Positions 1 through 6,569 of a stretch of 7,019 nt of DNA are shown here, piece by piece. The stretch is from positions 1-7,019 of the forward strand of contig JABMPI010000258.1 in NCBI GenBank assembly GCA_013203755.1, written 5' to 3'. Origin of the DNA: Bacteroidota bacterium. GTDB taxonomy: Bacteria > Bacteroidota > Bacteroidia > Bacteroidales > Prolixibacteraceae. The position numbers were made by a program, and so were the translations under genes. A model generated the notes under the pieces. That model saw nothing but the letters and a program-made list of their open reading frames with translations, was not told where the DNA came from and searched no databases. How positions within the stretch are numbered: position 1 is the first letter of the stretch; every line of letters begins with the position of its first letter.

Positions 1-1860
1 GATTTGTACGATTTATATGATTTAATGGGCGATCAACAAAAATCGAAATATTATCACGATCTAATTATTTCACAATTTCCCGACAGTAAATTTGCTCAAT
101 ATCTTCAAAATCCAAATTTCTTTATTGAACTGGAAGCAAAAATGGATAGCTTGAATAAGCTGTATCAGGAAACTTTCAGGAGTTATAAAAATGGAAGATA
201 CCGAAATGTAATTTCACTCTCGGGCAAAATGAAAGAGATGAAACCGGACAGCATTATTATTCCAAAAATCGATTTTATGGAGATGATTGCCAATGGTACA
301 CAAACCGATGTGCATAATTTTGAAACGCTTCTGAAAGGGTACGTTGCAAAATATCCGGAAAAAGAGCCGACAACTCTCGCCAAAGAAATACTTACGTTAA
401 TTCAGGATAGTACTTTAGCCGACTATCAGAAGTTAGTAGAAATGGGCTACATCAGCGAAGAGATTCAGAACGATGAATTATTGCCGGGAAACCGAATGGA
501 GAACGATGAATTTGGTGGCAGATATTCGTACGAAGAAGATTTGTTGCACTATTTTGTAATCGCTTACCCACGCGACGAAAATATTGATATTAACCGACTA
601 AAATTCGATATTGCCAACTACAACATCGACCATTATACAAAGGTAGATTACGATATTGAAACCGAATTTCTGGACGAAAACCTGGCCTTTGTAATCGTCC
701 GTGCTATCGAAAATAAAGAGAGTGCTCTAATTTATCATCGGGCAATTATTAGAAACGCGCCTGTTTTCAAAACTTTAAAAGATATTGGATACTTCAATTT
801 TGTCATTTCCTCTACCAATTACAGAACGGTTATGTCGGAAAAATCGACTGCTGACTATTTAAAATTCTTTGTTAAAAATTACAGCCGTTATATCGGTTCC
901 GACTTTAGTGATGATGGAACAGATATTTCTCCTGAAGAACTTATGGCCCGGGCAAAAGAGGAAGATAATATTTTAAAGGAGAGAGGCGAATTTGTAGTTG
1001 TTAGTACCGGAGCAGAGAAAATGTTTAATACAAACATAGACACAACGCAAAATTTTGTAATTGCTATTCAGGATAAAAAAATATCTACACGAAAAGTTTT
1101 AACCGAATTTGCTGATTTTAACCGCGATAATTTTCGAGTTTGGAATTTGGCACTTCAATTAAAAGAGACAGAGAATTATCGATTACTGATTGTGAAAGGG
1201 ATTCCAACCTTAAACGAATCTATGTCGTATTTCAGAAAAGTTATAATTACACGTAAATTGTTTGAATCTCTGGGGCAGACTTCTTATCAGATTTTGCTTG
1301 CTACCGACGAGAACATGCAAAAAATGATTGAACAAAATAAAGTAGAAAATTGTATCGATTTCTTCCGTAGCAATTATATTCAGCGCAACCGGACACAGTC
1401 GAGTACCTCTTCCTCCACTACTCCTACACCAACCTCAACTTCCGTTCAACCAAATACTGTGGAGAAAGTAGCCGAAGAATATACAGGCCCATACAACGAA
1501 GATATTGCAGGAGAACACTACTTTACCTTTGTGATTTCAAGAACAAATATCGACCAGCCCGCATTTATTAGTGGAATAGAAGAATTTAATACCGCAAACT
1601 ATGCAAGCCATTCTTTAAAAATAGAGGTAAAAGTGCTGGATGAATTCCGACAGATTGTGCTTATTTCAGGGTTGCCTGACAAAGAAATGGCGATGCCATA
1701 TTTCAGTAAAGTTGTAAACAACCGAGCATTGTACACACCATTGCGACAAACCGACTACCGTAATTTCCTAATTTCAAAAGATAATTTCGACATCTTTTTA
1801 AACGAAAAAAATATCTTGGATTATATGAATTTCTACAAACGTGTTTACCTTGATCAATAA
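1..1860 (+). CDS. porW: PorW/SprE-like TPR protein of the type IX secretion system (5'-partial)
   Basis: The gene is open from the first base and ends at TAA 1858-1860, so the true start lies upstream; the TTG at position 4 is not a credible start. Numbering residues from that TTG codon, residues about 10-130 are helical and TPR-like (for example the segment around YYHDLIISQFPDSKFAQYL, then YKNGRYRNVI and LLKGYVAKYP). After an acidic linker come three divergent copies of a ~110-residue alpha/beta module at residues 182-293, 349-458 and 505-615, the last two separated by a Ser/Thr/Pro-rich stretch. This architecture, TPRs followed by an HYF-V-I...N...FVIS..NY...YLKFF..NY module, resembles PorW/SprE. 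That family is an outer-membrane-associated lipoprotein required for type IX secretion and gliding, thought to connect the PorK/N ring to the Sov translocon. A signal peptide or lipobox cannot be seen because the N-terminus is missing. Adjacency to porX supports the T9SS assignment. An uncharacterised TPR protein sharing the module is the alternative. Confidence 0.68.
   Translation, partial: DLYDLYDLMGDQQKSKYYHDLIISQFPDSKFAQYLQNPNFFIELEAKMDSLNKLYQETFRSYKNGRYRNVISLSGKMKEMKPDSIIIPKIDFMEMIANGTQTDVHNFETLLKGYVAKYPEKEPTTLAKEILTLIQDSTLADYQKLVEMGYISEEIQNDELLPGNRMENDEFGGRYSYEEDLLHYFVIAYPRDENIDINRLKFDIANYNIDHYTKVDYDIETEFLDENLAFVIVRAIENKESALIYHRAIIRNAPVFKTLKDIGYFNFVISSTNYRTVMSEKSTADYLKFFVKNYSRYIGSDFSDDGTDISPEELMARAKEEDNILKERGEFVVVSTGAEKMFNTNIDTTQNFVIAIQDKKISTRKVLTEFADFNRDNFRVWNLALQLKETENYRLLIVKGIPTLNESMSYFRKVIITRKLFESLGQTSYQILLATDENMQKMIEQNKVENCIDFFRSNYIQRNRTQSSTSSSTTPTPTSTSVQPNTVEKVAEEYTGPYNEDIAGEHYFTFVISRTNIDQPAFISGIEEFNTANYASHSLKIEVKVLDEFRQIVLISGLPDKEMAMPYFSKVVNNRALYTPLRQTDYRNFLISKDNFDIFLNEKNILDYMNFYKRVYLDQ
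547..882 (+). repeat. PorW-like C-terminal module, copy 1
   Basis: Encodes residues 182-293 of the PorW-like protein. It begins HYFVIAYP and ends DYLKFFVKNY. Shared landmarks with the other copies are the opening beta strand, an N-terminal helix ending in an asparagine/tyrosine-rich turn (IANYN), a second strand pair (LAFVIVRAIENKESALIYHRAI), the FNFVISSTNY strand and the closing YL-FF--NY helix. It is the most consensus-like copy. The repeat was recognised by eye on the protein; the DNA copies are not obviously alike. Confidence 0.7.
1048..1377 (+). repeat. PorW-like C-terminal module, copy 2 (most divergent)
   Basis: Encodes residues 349-458. It aligns with the other copies from QNFVIAIQ through FADFNRDNF, YRLLIVKGIPTLNESMSYFRKVI and SYQILLATDENM to CIDFFRSNY. 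The FVIS..NY strand motif is replaced by ILLATDENM, so this copy has drifted most. It is separated from copy 1 by about 55 residues containing a predicted helix (EELMARAKEEDNILKERGE). Confidence 0.62.
1393..1464 (+). other. Ser/Thr/Pro-rich linker within the PorW-like protein
   Basis: Residues about 464-487 are almost entirely Ser, Thr and Pro, with a central TPTPTS motif, joining module copies 2 and 3. Such low-complexity stretches are usually flexible tethers in extracytoplasmic proteins. Glycosylation is possible but not shown by the sequence. Confidence 0.75.
1516..1848 (+). repeat. PorW-like C-terminal module, copy 3
   Basis: Encodes residues 505-615, ending three residues before the stop codon. 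It begins HYFTFVIS, continues through FNTANYA, RQIVLISGLPDKEMAMPYFSKVV and YRNFLISKDNF, and ends DYMNFYKRVY. It keeps the FLIS..NF strand and terminal aromatic helix seen in copy 1, so copies 1 and 3 are closer to each other than to copy 2. Confidence 0.7.
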
Positions 1861-1862
1861 AA

Positions 1863-1878
1863 GAAAATCGCAATTTTC
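1863..1878. other. Small hairpin just after the PorW-like stop codon
   Basis: GAAAAT and ATTTTC form a perfect 6-bp inverted repeat around a 4-base loop, two bases past the TAA. The stem is AT-rich and no T-tract follows, so it is at best a weak 3'-end structure rather than a clear terminator. Confidence 0.25.
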
Positions 1879-1951
1879 AGTTGCAGTTCTAAATCGTTTT
1901 AAACAACCATTATTTTCAGTTCTTCGCATTGAACTTTGAAGGTTTTACTTA

Positions 1952-1979
1952 AAACTTTAAACTGAACCCGTTAAAGTTT
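1952..1979. promoter_or_regulatory. Perfect 9-bp inverted repeat upstream of porX
   Basis: AAACTTTAA at 1952-1960 and TTAAAGTTT at 1971-1979 are exact reverse complements separated by 10 bases. The repeat ends 63 bases before the porX start codon and overlaps the TTTG of a weak promoter candidate. The arms are one helical turn or more apart, as in many dimeric regulator sites. There is no T-tract after it, so an intrinsic terminator is unlikely. Its regulatory role is inference. Confidence 0.4.
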
Positions 1980-2011
1980 GTTAACCGCATACTAACCTAA
2001 CACTTATTTTG
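1977..2011 (+). promoter_or_regulatory. Weak Bacteroidota-type promoter candidate for porX
   Basis: TTTG at 1977-1980 could be a -33 box and TTATTTTG at 2004-2011 matches TAnnTTTG with one mismatch. The 23-base spacer is longer than the usual 19-21. A second -7-like box, TATCTTTA at 2016-2023, has no -33 partner. The position, about 30 bases before the start codon, is reasonable, but the match is poor. Confidence 0.25.
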
Positions 2012-2042
2012 TTTCTATCTTTATTACACTAAAATACGCTAC

Positions 2043-3599
2043 ATGAGCAAACCACGCATTCTTTGGGCCGACGACGAAATAGATTTACTACGCGCACACA
2101 TTATATTCTTGCAAGAAAAAGGTTACGAAGTGGAAACTGCCAATAACGGTTCTGATGCCATAGAAAAAGTGCAGGAAGGTTTTTACGATATTATTTTTTT
2201 AGACGAAAATATGCCTGGTTTAACCGGATTGGAAACCTTAACCAGGATAAAAGCCATTTCGCCAAATATTCCGGTGGTAATGATTACAAAGAGCGAAGAG
2301 GAAAATATTATGGACGAGGCAGTGGGATCTAAAATTGCCGACTACCTTATTAAACCGGTAAATCCAAAACAGATTTTACTTTCTTTGAAAAAGAACATCG
2401 ATCAAAAAAGACTGGTTACACAAAAAACTACATCGGCTTATCAAATGCAATTTGGCCAAATTGGAATGCAAATTAACGATCGACTAACTTTTGACGAATG
2501 GATAGATATTTATAAAAAACTGGTGCATTGGGAAATTGAGTTGAGTGAATCTGATGATTCTGCAATGGACGAAGTTTTAGCCATGCAAAAAGACGATGCC
2601 AACAAAGCTTTTTTTAAGTTCGTAAAAGAAAATTATGTCGACTGGTTTACTCAGGACTTAGGCGAACGCCCCATGCTTTCACCCGATATTTTTAAACAAA
2701 GGGTTTTCCCACATTTAGATGAGGGCAAAAAAACTTTTGTATTGGTAATCGACAATCTAAGATTTGACCATTGGCGTACACTTAGCCCGATTTTTAACGA
2801 ATATTTCCGCACCGACAAAGAAGAATTGTATTGTGGTATTTTGCCCACCGCAACTATGTATGCGCGCAATTCGATGTTTTCCGGATTAATGCCATCCGAA
2901 ATTGAAAGGTTATATCCTGAACTTTGGGAAGACGATGACAATGAAGGCGGTAAAAACAAAAACGAAGAAGCTCTTATTCAAAAACAGTTGGATCGGTTTA
3001 GGAGAAAAGAGAGTTTCTATTTTGAAAAAGTTACAGGAATAAAAAAGGATCGTTGGGTATCTGAAACTTTACAGAATATTCAAGACAACGACCTTTCGGT
3101 TATGGTAGTAAATTTTGTGGATATGATTTCGCATGCCCGCACCGAAATGGATATGATTCGCGAATTGGCTAACAACGAAAAAGCATATCGCTCTATAACG
3201 TTAAGCTGGTTCCAAAATTCATCGCTTTTAGAGTTGTTAAAAAGTTTGGCTGAAAACGACATTCGAATTGTTGTTACAACCGACCACGGTGCAATTCGGG
3301 TTAATAATGCGGTGAAAGTAATTGGCGATCGCGAAACCAATACCAATTTGCGTTATAAGTTGGGTAAAAATCTAAATTTTAAATCGAAAAATGTATTTGA
3401 AGTGCGCGACCCAAGAAAGATATTTCTACCGTCGCGCAATGTAAGTACAAGCTATATTTTTGCCGGGAATACAGATTTTTTTGCCTATCCGAACAACTAT
3501 AATTATTACGCCAAATATTACAACGACACTTTTCAACACGGTGGAATTTCGATGGAGGAGCTAATTATTCCGGTTATTACACTTTCGCCAAAGAAATAA
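2043..3599 (+). CDS. porX: PorX: T9SS response regulator with PglZ/alkaline-phosphatase-fold domain
   Basis: A 518-residue protein with two domains. Residues 1-120 are a CheY-like receiver: acidic pocket D10-D11-E12, phospho-acceptor D54 in LDENMPGLTG, switch T82 and invariant K104-P105. A helical linker (to about 220) leads to a PglZ domain of the alkaline-phosphatase superfamily with an intact apparent metal site: D237 and D242 in VIDNLRFDHW, the candidate nucleophile threonine in PTATMYARN (T269/T271), D360 and H364 in FVDMISHARTE, D414-H415 in TTDHG, and H499 in FQHGG. In Porphyromonas and Flavobacterium PorX works with the sensor PorY and sigma factor SigP to control T9SS gene expression, and its PglZ domain is a zinc-dependent phosphodiesterase acting on (cyclic) oligonucleotides. 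It has no DNA-binding domain. The start ATG at 2043 begins directly with the receiver strand; no Shine-Dalgarno is visible. The PorW/SprE-like gene lies 182 bp upstream on the same strand. Confidence 0.95.
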   Translation: MSKPRILWADDEIDLLRAHIIFLQEKGYEVETANNGSDAIEKVQEGFYDIIFLDENMPGLTGLETLTRIKAISPNIPVVMITKSEEENIMDEAVGSKIADYLIKPVNPKQILLSLKKNIDQKRLVTQKTTSAYQMQFGQIGMQINDRLTFDEWIDIYKKLVHWEIELSESDDSAMDEVLAMQKDDANKAFFKFVKENYVDWFTQDLGERPMLSPDIFKQRVFPHLDEGKKTFVLVIDNLRFDHWRTLSPIFNEYFRTDKEELYCGILPTATMYARNSMFSGLMPSEIERLYPELWEDDDNEGGKNKNEEALIQKQLDRFRRKESFYFEKVTGIKKDRWVSETLQNIQDNDLSVMVVNFVDMISHARTEMDMIRELANNEKAYRSITLSWFQNSSLLELLKSLAENDIRIVVTTDHGAIRVNNAVKVIGDRETNTNLRYKLGKNLNFKSKNVFEVRDPRKIFLPSRNVSTSYIFAGNTDFFAYPNNYNYYAKYYNDTFQHGGISMEELIIPVITLSPKK

Positions 3600-3670
3600 T
3601 TCTTCAAATCAATTTAAGGAAAAGCCAAAAAAAACAGTTGGAAGCTGAGATATAATTAATCCAATATCAA

Positions 3671-4426
3671 TTAACCCTCCTTCTTCATTTGCGCGTACAA
3701 TTTATTGGCAAAAATAAAATCGTTGAGCTTTTGGTTGTTGGAGTTTAATATTTCATTTTTTGTACCCACCCACTCTTTTTCGCCTTTACTAATAAATAGT
3801 ACCGACTCTCCAATTTCAATCACCGAATTCATGTCGTGCGTGTTGATAATGGTAGTCATTTCAAACTCTTTGGTTAAGCTTTGAATGAGTTTATCAATTA
3901 CGGTCGCTGTTTCCGGATCAAGACCAGAATTGGGCTCATCGCAAAACAGGTATTTTGGGTTTAATGCAATGGCCCGGGCAATGGCAACCCGCTTTTGCAT
4001 TCCACCACTAATTTCACTGGGATTTAATTTAAAAGCTATATTCTCAATATTTACGTGATCCAAACAAAAATCCACTCGTTTTTGTTTTTCTCCATTTGTC
4101 ATTGTAGTAAACATATCCAACGGGAAACGAACATTTTCCTCAACAGAAATACTATCGAACAACGCACCTCCCTGAAAAACCATTCCAATTTCCTGACGCA
4201 TCTTTTTACGATCTTTCTCTTTAGTTTCCGTAAAATTGCGGTCATCGTACCAAATTTCTCCGCTATCAACGTCGAACAGACCAAGAATCGATTTCAACAA
4301 TACTGTTTTGCCTGAACCACTTCGCCCGATAATGAGATTCGTTTTCCCTTTTTCAAAAATTGCGGAAATACCTTTTAAAACCTCGTTACTATCAAATGCT
4401 TTTTTTATGTTTTTAACTTCAATCAT
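3671..4426 (-). CDS. mlaF: MlaF-like ABC transporter ATPase (lipid/phospholipid transport)
   Basis: A 251-residue cytoplasmic ATPase that would power an MlaE-type permease in the inner membrane, moving phospholipids or related lipids between the membranes. Visible motifs are Walker A GRSGSGKT (34-41), Q-loop Q85, signature SGGMQKR (140-146), Walker B YLFCDEP with catalytic E164, D-loop SGLD and switch histidine H197 in THD. The SGGM signature with ALARAIALNP-like context is typical of the MlaF/Ttg2A group. I chose the ATG at 4426, which gives the family's usual MIEVKN start; an in-frame ATG 24 bases upstream (4450) would add eight residues unlike the family. It lies 41 bases downstream of mlaE and is surely cotranscribed. 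No MCE (MlaD) gene follows: the next gene is the convergent porX. Confidence 0.92.
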   Translation of the reverse strand: MIEVKNIKKAFDSNEVLKGISAIFEKGKTNLIIGRSGSGKTVLLKSILGLFDVDSGEIWYDDRNFTETKEKDRKKMRQEIGMVFQGGALFDSISVEENVRFPLDMFTTMTNGEKQKRVDFCLDHVNIENIAFKLNPSEISGGMQKRVAIARAIALNPKYLFCDEPNSGLDPETATVIDKLIQSLTKEFEMTTIINTHDMNSVIEIGESVLFISKGEKEWVGTKNEILNSNNQKLNDFIFANKLYAQMKKEG

Positions 4427-4467
4427 GTACAATTCTGATTTTCTGTGCAAAATATTTTAAATCGAAT

Positions 4468-5208
4468 TCAGGTTAAAAGTAATCGGGTTAAAATTAAGTC
4501 GAAAAATAAAATAAGAATATTTGTATTTACCACCGCTTTTGTACTTGCTTTACCAACCTGCAATGCCCCACCCTGAACATAATAACCAAAATAAGCTGGT
4601 ACCGAAGCAACCAAAAAACCGAAAACAAACATTTTTATTATGGAAAAAGTAATGTAATAGGGTTCAAACAGCCATTGAATTCCCTCTATATATTCGGGAA
4701 TAGTAATTACGCCAACCAAGGGACCGGTAATCATTCCGCCCAAAATTCCAAAGAATACACTCAGAATATATAGAAATGGGAATACAAAAACCACTGCAAT
4801 AATTTTAGGCAGAATTAAATAACTGGCCGAATTTATTCCCATTATTTCAAGAGAATCAATTTGTTCAGTTACTCGCATAGTACCAATTTCGGAAGTAATA
4901 TTTGAGCCAATTTTACCCGCCATTATCAGCGCAAGCATGGTTGAAGAAAATTCTAAAATTAGCGTATCGCGTGTTCCAAGGCCAATAAGTGATGAAGGAT
5001 ATAGTGGATTTGCCAAACTATATGCAAATTGGATGGTCATAATTCCCCCAATAAAAATTGAAATAACAATTACAATCCCCACTGAATTTACACCCAGACT
5101 ATCAATTTCGAGAAACAGTTGCTTAATATACATTTTGTGCTTTTCAGGTCTGGCAAATACCTTTTTAAGCATCGAAAAATACCGACCTATATTAAAGAAA
5201 AAATTCAT
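4468..5208 (-). CDS. mlaE: MlaE-like ABC transporter permease
   Basis: A 246-residue integral inner-membrane protein, normal length for the MlaE family. After an amphipathic N-terminal region (about 1-40) come hydrophobic segments at roughly 42-62, 84-102, 133-165, 186-206 and 228-245. The family hallmark EIGTMRVTEQIDSLEIMG (107-124), the coupling loop that contacts the ATPase, is intact, as is the C-terminal GGALQVGKASTKAVV (213-227). In the Mla system the dimeric permease binds an MCE protein and the MlaF ATPase to transport phospholipids; in other lineages the same family imports sterols or other hydrophobic substrates, so the substrate is not certain. It is first in a two-gene unit with mlaF, and divergent from the guanylyltransferase gene. 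The ATG at 5208-5206 is the start that keeps the full amphipathic helix. Confidence 0.93.
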   Translation of the reverse strand: MNFFFNIGRYFSMLKKVFARPEKHKMYIKQLFLEIDSLGVNSVGIVIVISIFIGGIMTIQFAYSLANPLYPSSLIGLGTRDTLILEFSSTMLALIMAGKIGSNITSEIGTMRVTEQIDSLEIMGINSASYLILPKIIAVVFVFPFLYILSVFFGILGGMITGPLVGVITIPEYIEGIQWLFEPYYITFSIIKMFVFGFLVASVPAYFGYYVQGGALQVGKASTKAVVNTNILILFFDLILTRLLLT

Positions 5209-5246
5209 TCTTAAATTTATTTCGTGAAACTGAATTTAATATTGTC

Positions 5247-5254
5247 CAAAGTTA
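5247..5254 (-). promoter_or_regulatory. Promoter -7 box for mlaE-mlaF
   Basis: On the minus strand this reads TAACTTTG, an exact match to the Bacteroidota -7 consensus TAnnTTTG, placed 38 bases before the mlaE start codon. The only nearby TTTG for a -33 box is at 5280-5283, giving a 25-base spacer instead of 19-21, so the upstream element is weak. No comparable box was seen on the plus strand for the divergent guanylyltransferase gene. Confidence 0.4.
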
Positions 5255-5374
5255 AAATTACAACTTAAATAAACTTTAACAAAACAAATATCTTAACACA
5301 CAGTTAGAGTAACAATGATATAATTTTTTCGTATTTTAAACTATTCTTAATGAAAATAAATATTTTTACGTAAA

Positions 5375-6478
5375 ATGATAGAAAACCAAATAAACAACAA
5401 CTTCTGCATAATAATGGCGGGTGGCATTGGAAGCCGGTTCTGGCCGCTAAGCCGTGTTGTAAAACCCAAACAATTTTTAGATATTTTAGGTGTTGGCAGA
5501 ACATTTCTGCAACAAACTTTCGATCGTTTCTCTGAAATAATTCCAAAAGAAAATTTTTTAGTTGTTACAAGTATAAATTATAAAGACCTAGTTTTAGAGC
5601 AACTTCCCGAATTAAAAGAAGAACAGGTTTTACTTGAACCACTACGAAGGAATACGGCACCTTGCATTGCATACGCAGCTTACAAAATTAAAACTAAAAA
5701 TCCTGATGCGAATTTAATCGTCGCCCCTTCTGACCATATAATCTTAAAAGAGGAACAATTTATAAGGCAGATTAAAAAAGGACTTGCTTTTGTCGAGAAG
5801 AACAAAGCACTTTTAACTTTAGGAGTAAAACCCAATCGCCCCGAAACAGGCTACGGATACATTCAGGTTAAAAAGAAAGCCAAATTTAATGACTTCGACA
5901 ATTTGTATAAAGTGAAAACTTTTACTGAGAAACCAGATGAACACATGGCAAATGTATTTGTTGAGAGTGGCGAATTTTTCTGGAATTCAGGAATTTTTAT
6001 CTGGTCACTTTCTTCAATAATTGAAGCGTTTGAGATGCACCTTCAAAATGTTTCTTCGTTATTCGAAAAAGGGATGAAACTGTACAATACCAGCGACGAA
6101 GTACATTTTATAAAAAAAACCTATTCTGAATGTCCTGGCATTTCTGTAGATTATGGAATTATGGAAAAGGCAAAAAATGTTTATGTTTTAACGGCAGATT
6201 TTGGGTGGAGCGATTTAGGAACCTGGGGCTCGTTGTACGAAAATAAAGAGAAAGACGAGGAAGGGAATGTAATTAGCGGAGACAACATTTTAACTTACAA
6301 TACTAAAAATTGTATTGTAAACATTTCGGATCAAAAAGTTGCTGTATTGCAAGGTTTGGATGGTTACATAGTTGCAGAGTCGAACGAAACGCTTATGATT
6401 TGCAAAAAGGAAGATGAGCAACAAATTAAACAATTTGTAACTGACGTGAAGATTAAAAAAGGAGTTTCTTTGATTTAG
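5375..6478 (+). CDS. manC: Mannose-1-phosphate guanylyltransferase (GDP-mannose pyrophosphorylase)
   Basis: A 367-residue cytoplasmic enzyme converting mannose-1-phosphate and GTP to GDP-mannose and pyrophosphate, the donor for mannose and, through further enzymes, fucose or rhamnose in surface polysaccharides. Sequence landmarks in order: nucleotide-binding AGGIGSRFWPLSR...KPKQFL (15-35), EPLRRNTAPC (88-97), APSDH with metal-binding D120, PETGYGYI (156-163), FTEKPD (183-188), FFWNSGIFIW (201-210), DYGIMEK (259-265) and FGWSDLGTW (276-284). The length matches the single-domain bacterial form; there is no C-terminal phosphomannose isomerase domain as in bifunctional ManC/AlgA. The ATG at 5375 follows an A/T-rich leader without Shine-Dalgarno. 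The gene appears to be a single transcription unit: divergent from mlaE upstream and closed by a strong terminator downstream, with no polysaccharide genes alongside. Confidence 0.94.
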   Translation: MIENQINNNFCIIMAGGIGSRFWPLSRVVKPKQFLDILGVGRTFLQQTFDRFSEIIPKENFLVVTSINYKDLVLEQLPELKEEQVLLEPLRRNTAPCIAYAAYKIKTKNPDANLIVAPSDHIILKEEQFIRQIKKGLAFVEKNKALLTLGVKPNRPETGYGYIQVKKKAKFNDFDNLYKVKTFTEKPDEHMANVFVESGEFFWNSGIFIWSLSSIIEAFEMHLQNVSSLFEKGMKLYNTSDEVHFIKKTYSECPGISVDYGIMEKAKNVYVLTADFGWSDLGTWGSLYENKEKDEEGNVISGDNILTYNTKNCIVNISDQKVAVLQGLDGYIVAESNETLMICKKEDEQQIKQFVTDVKIKKGVSLI

Positions 6479-6517
6479 AAATTGATAAACTGATAAATTG
6501 GAAATGGATAATGATAT

Positions 6518-6551
6518 AAAAATGGGCAACTAAAATTAGTTGCCCATTTTT
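6518..6551. terminator. Strong bidirectional intrinsic terminator
   Basis: A near-perfect inverted repeat: ATGGGCAACTAA (6522-6533) pairs with TTAGTTGCCCAT (6536-6547), extended by A-tract and T-tract pairs to about 16 bp, leaving only a tiny AA loop (in practice four bases open). It is flanked by AAAAA on the left and TTTTTT on the right, so it can stop transcription from either direction. It sits between the convergent stop codons at 6478 (guanylyltransferase) and 6570 (RND permease), serving both. Confidence 0.92.
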
Positions 6552-6569
6552 TATTTTGTAATTGAATTT

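Noticed and set aside
4..6. TTG as the start of the PorW-like gene (and TTG at 6950 for the RND gene)
   Set aside because: Both frames continue in-frame to the window edge with family-consistent residues, so these are internal codons of partial genes.
146..1047. Four D-(S/T)-(A/I/L/V/M/T) triplets in the PorW-like protein (residues 48-50, 82-84, 135-137, 346-348), resembling Bacteroides O-glycosylation sequons
   Set aside because: A rough composition estimate gives about two such triplets in a protein of this length by chance, so four is not strong evidence of glycosylation.
1873..1921. Direct repeat ATTTTCAGTT at 1873-1882 and 1912-1921 downstream of the PorW-like gene
   Set aside because: Only 10 bases in an AT-rich non-coding gap, with no attachment-site, mobile-element or regulator context.
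3600..3670. Gap between convergent porX and mlaF searched for a terminator
   Set aside because: Only A-runs and short, imperfect AATTAAT-type inverted sequences are present; no GC stem with a T-tract.
4055..4315. Plus-strand open frame opposite mlaF, and similar short frames opposite porX, mlaE and manC
   Set aside because: Each overlaps a gene with full-length family motifs on the other strand, and none of their translations shows a recognisable domain.
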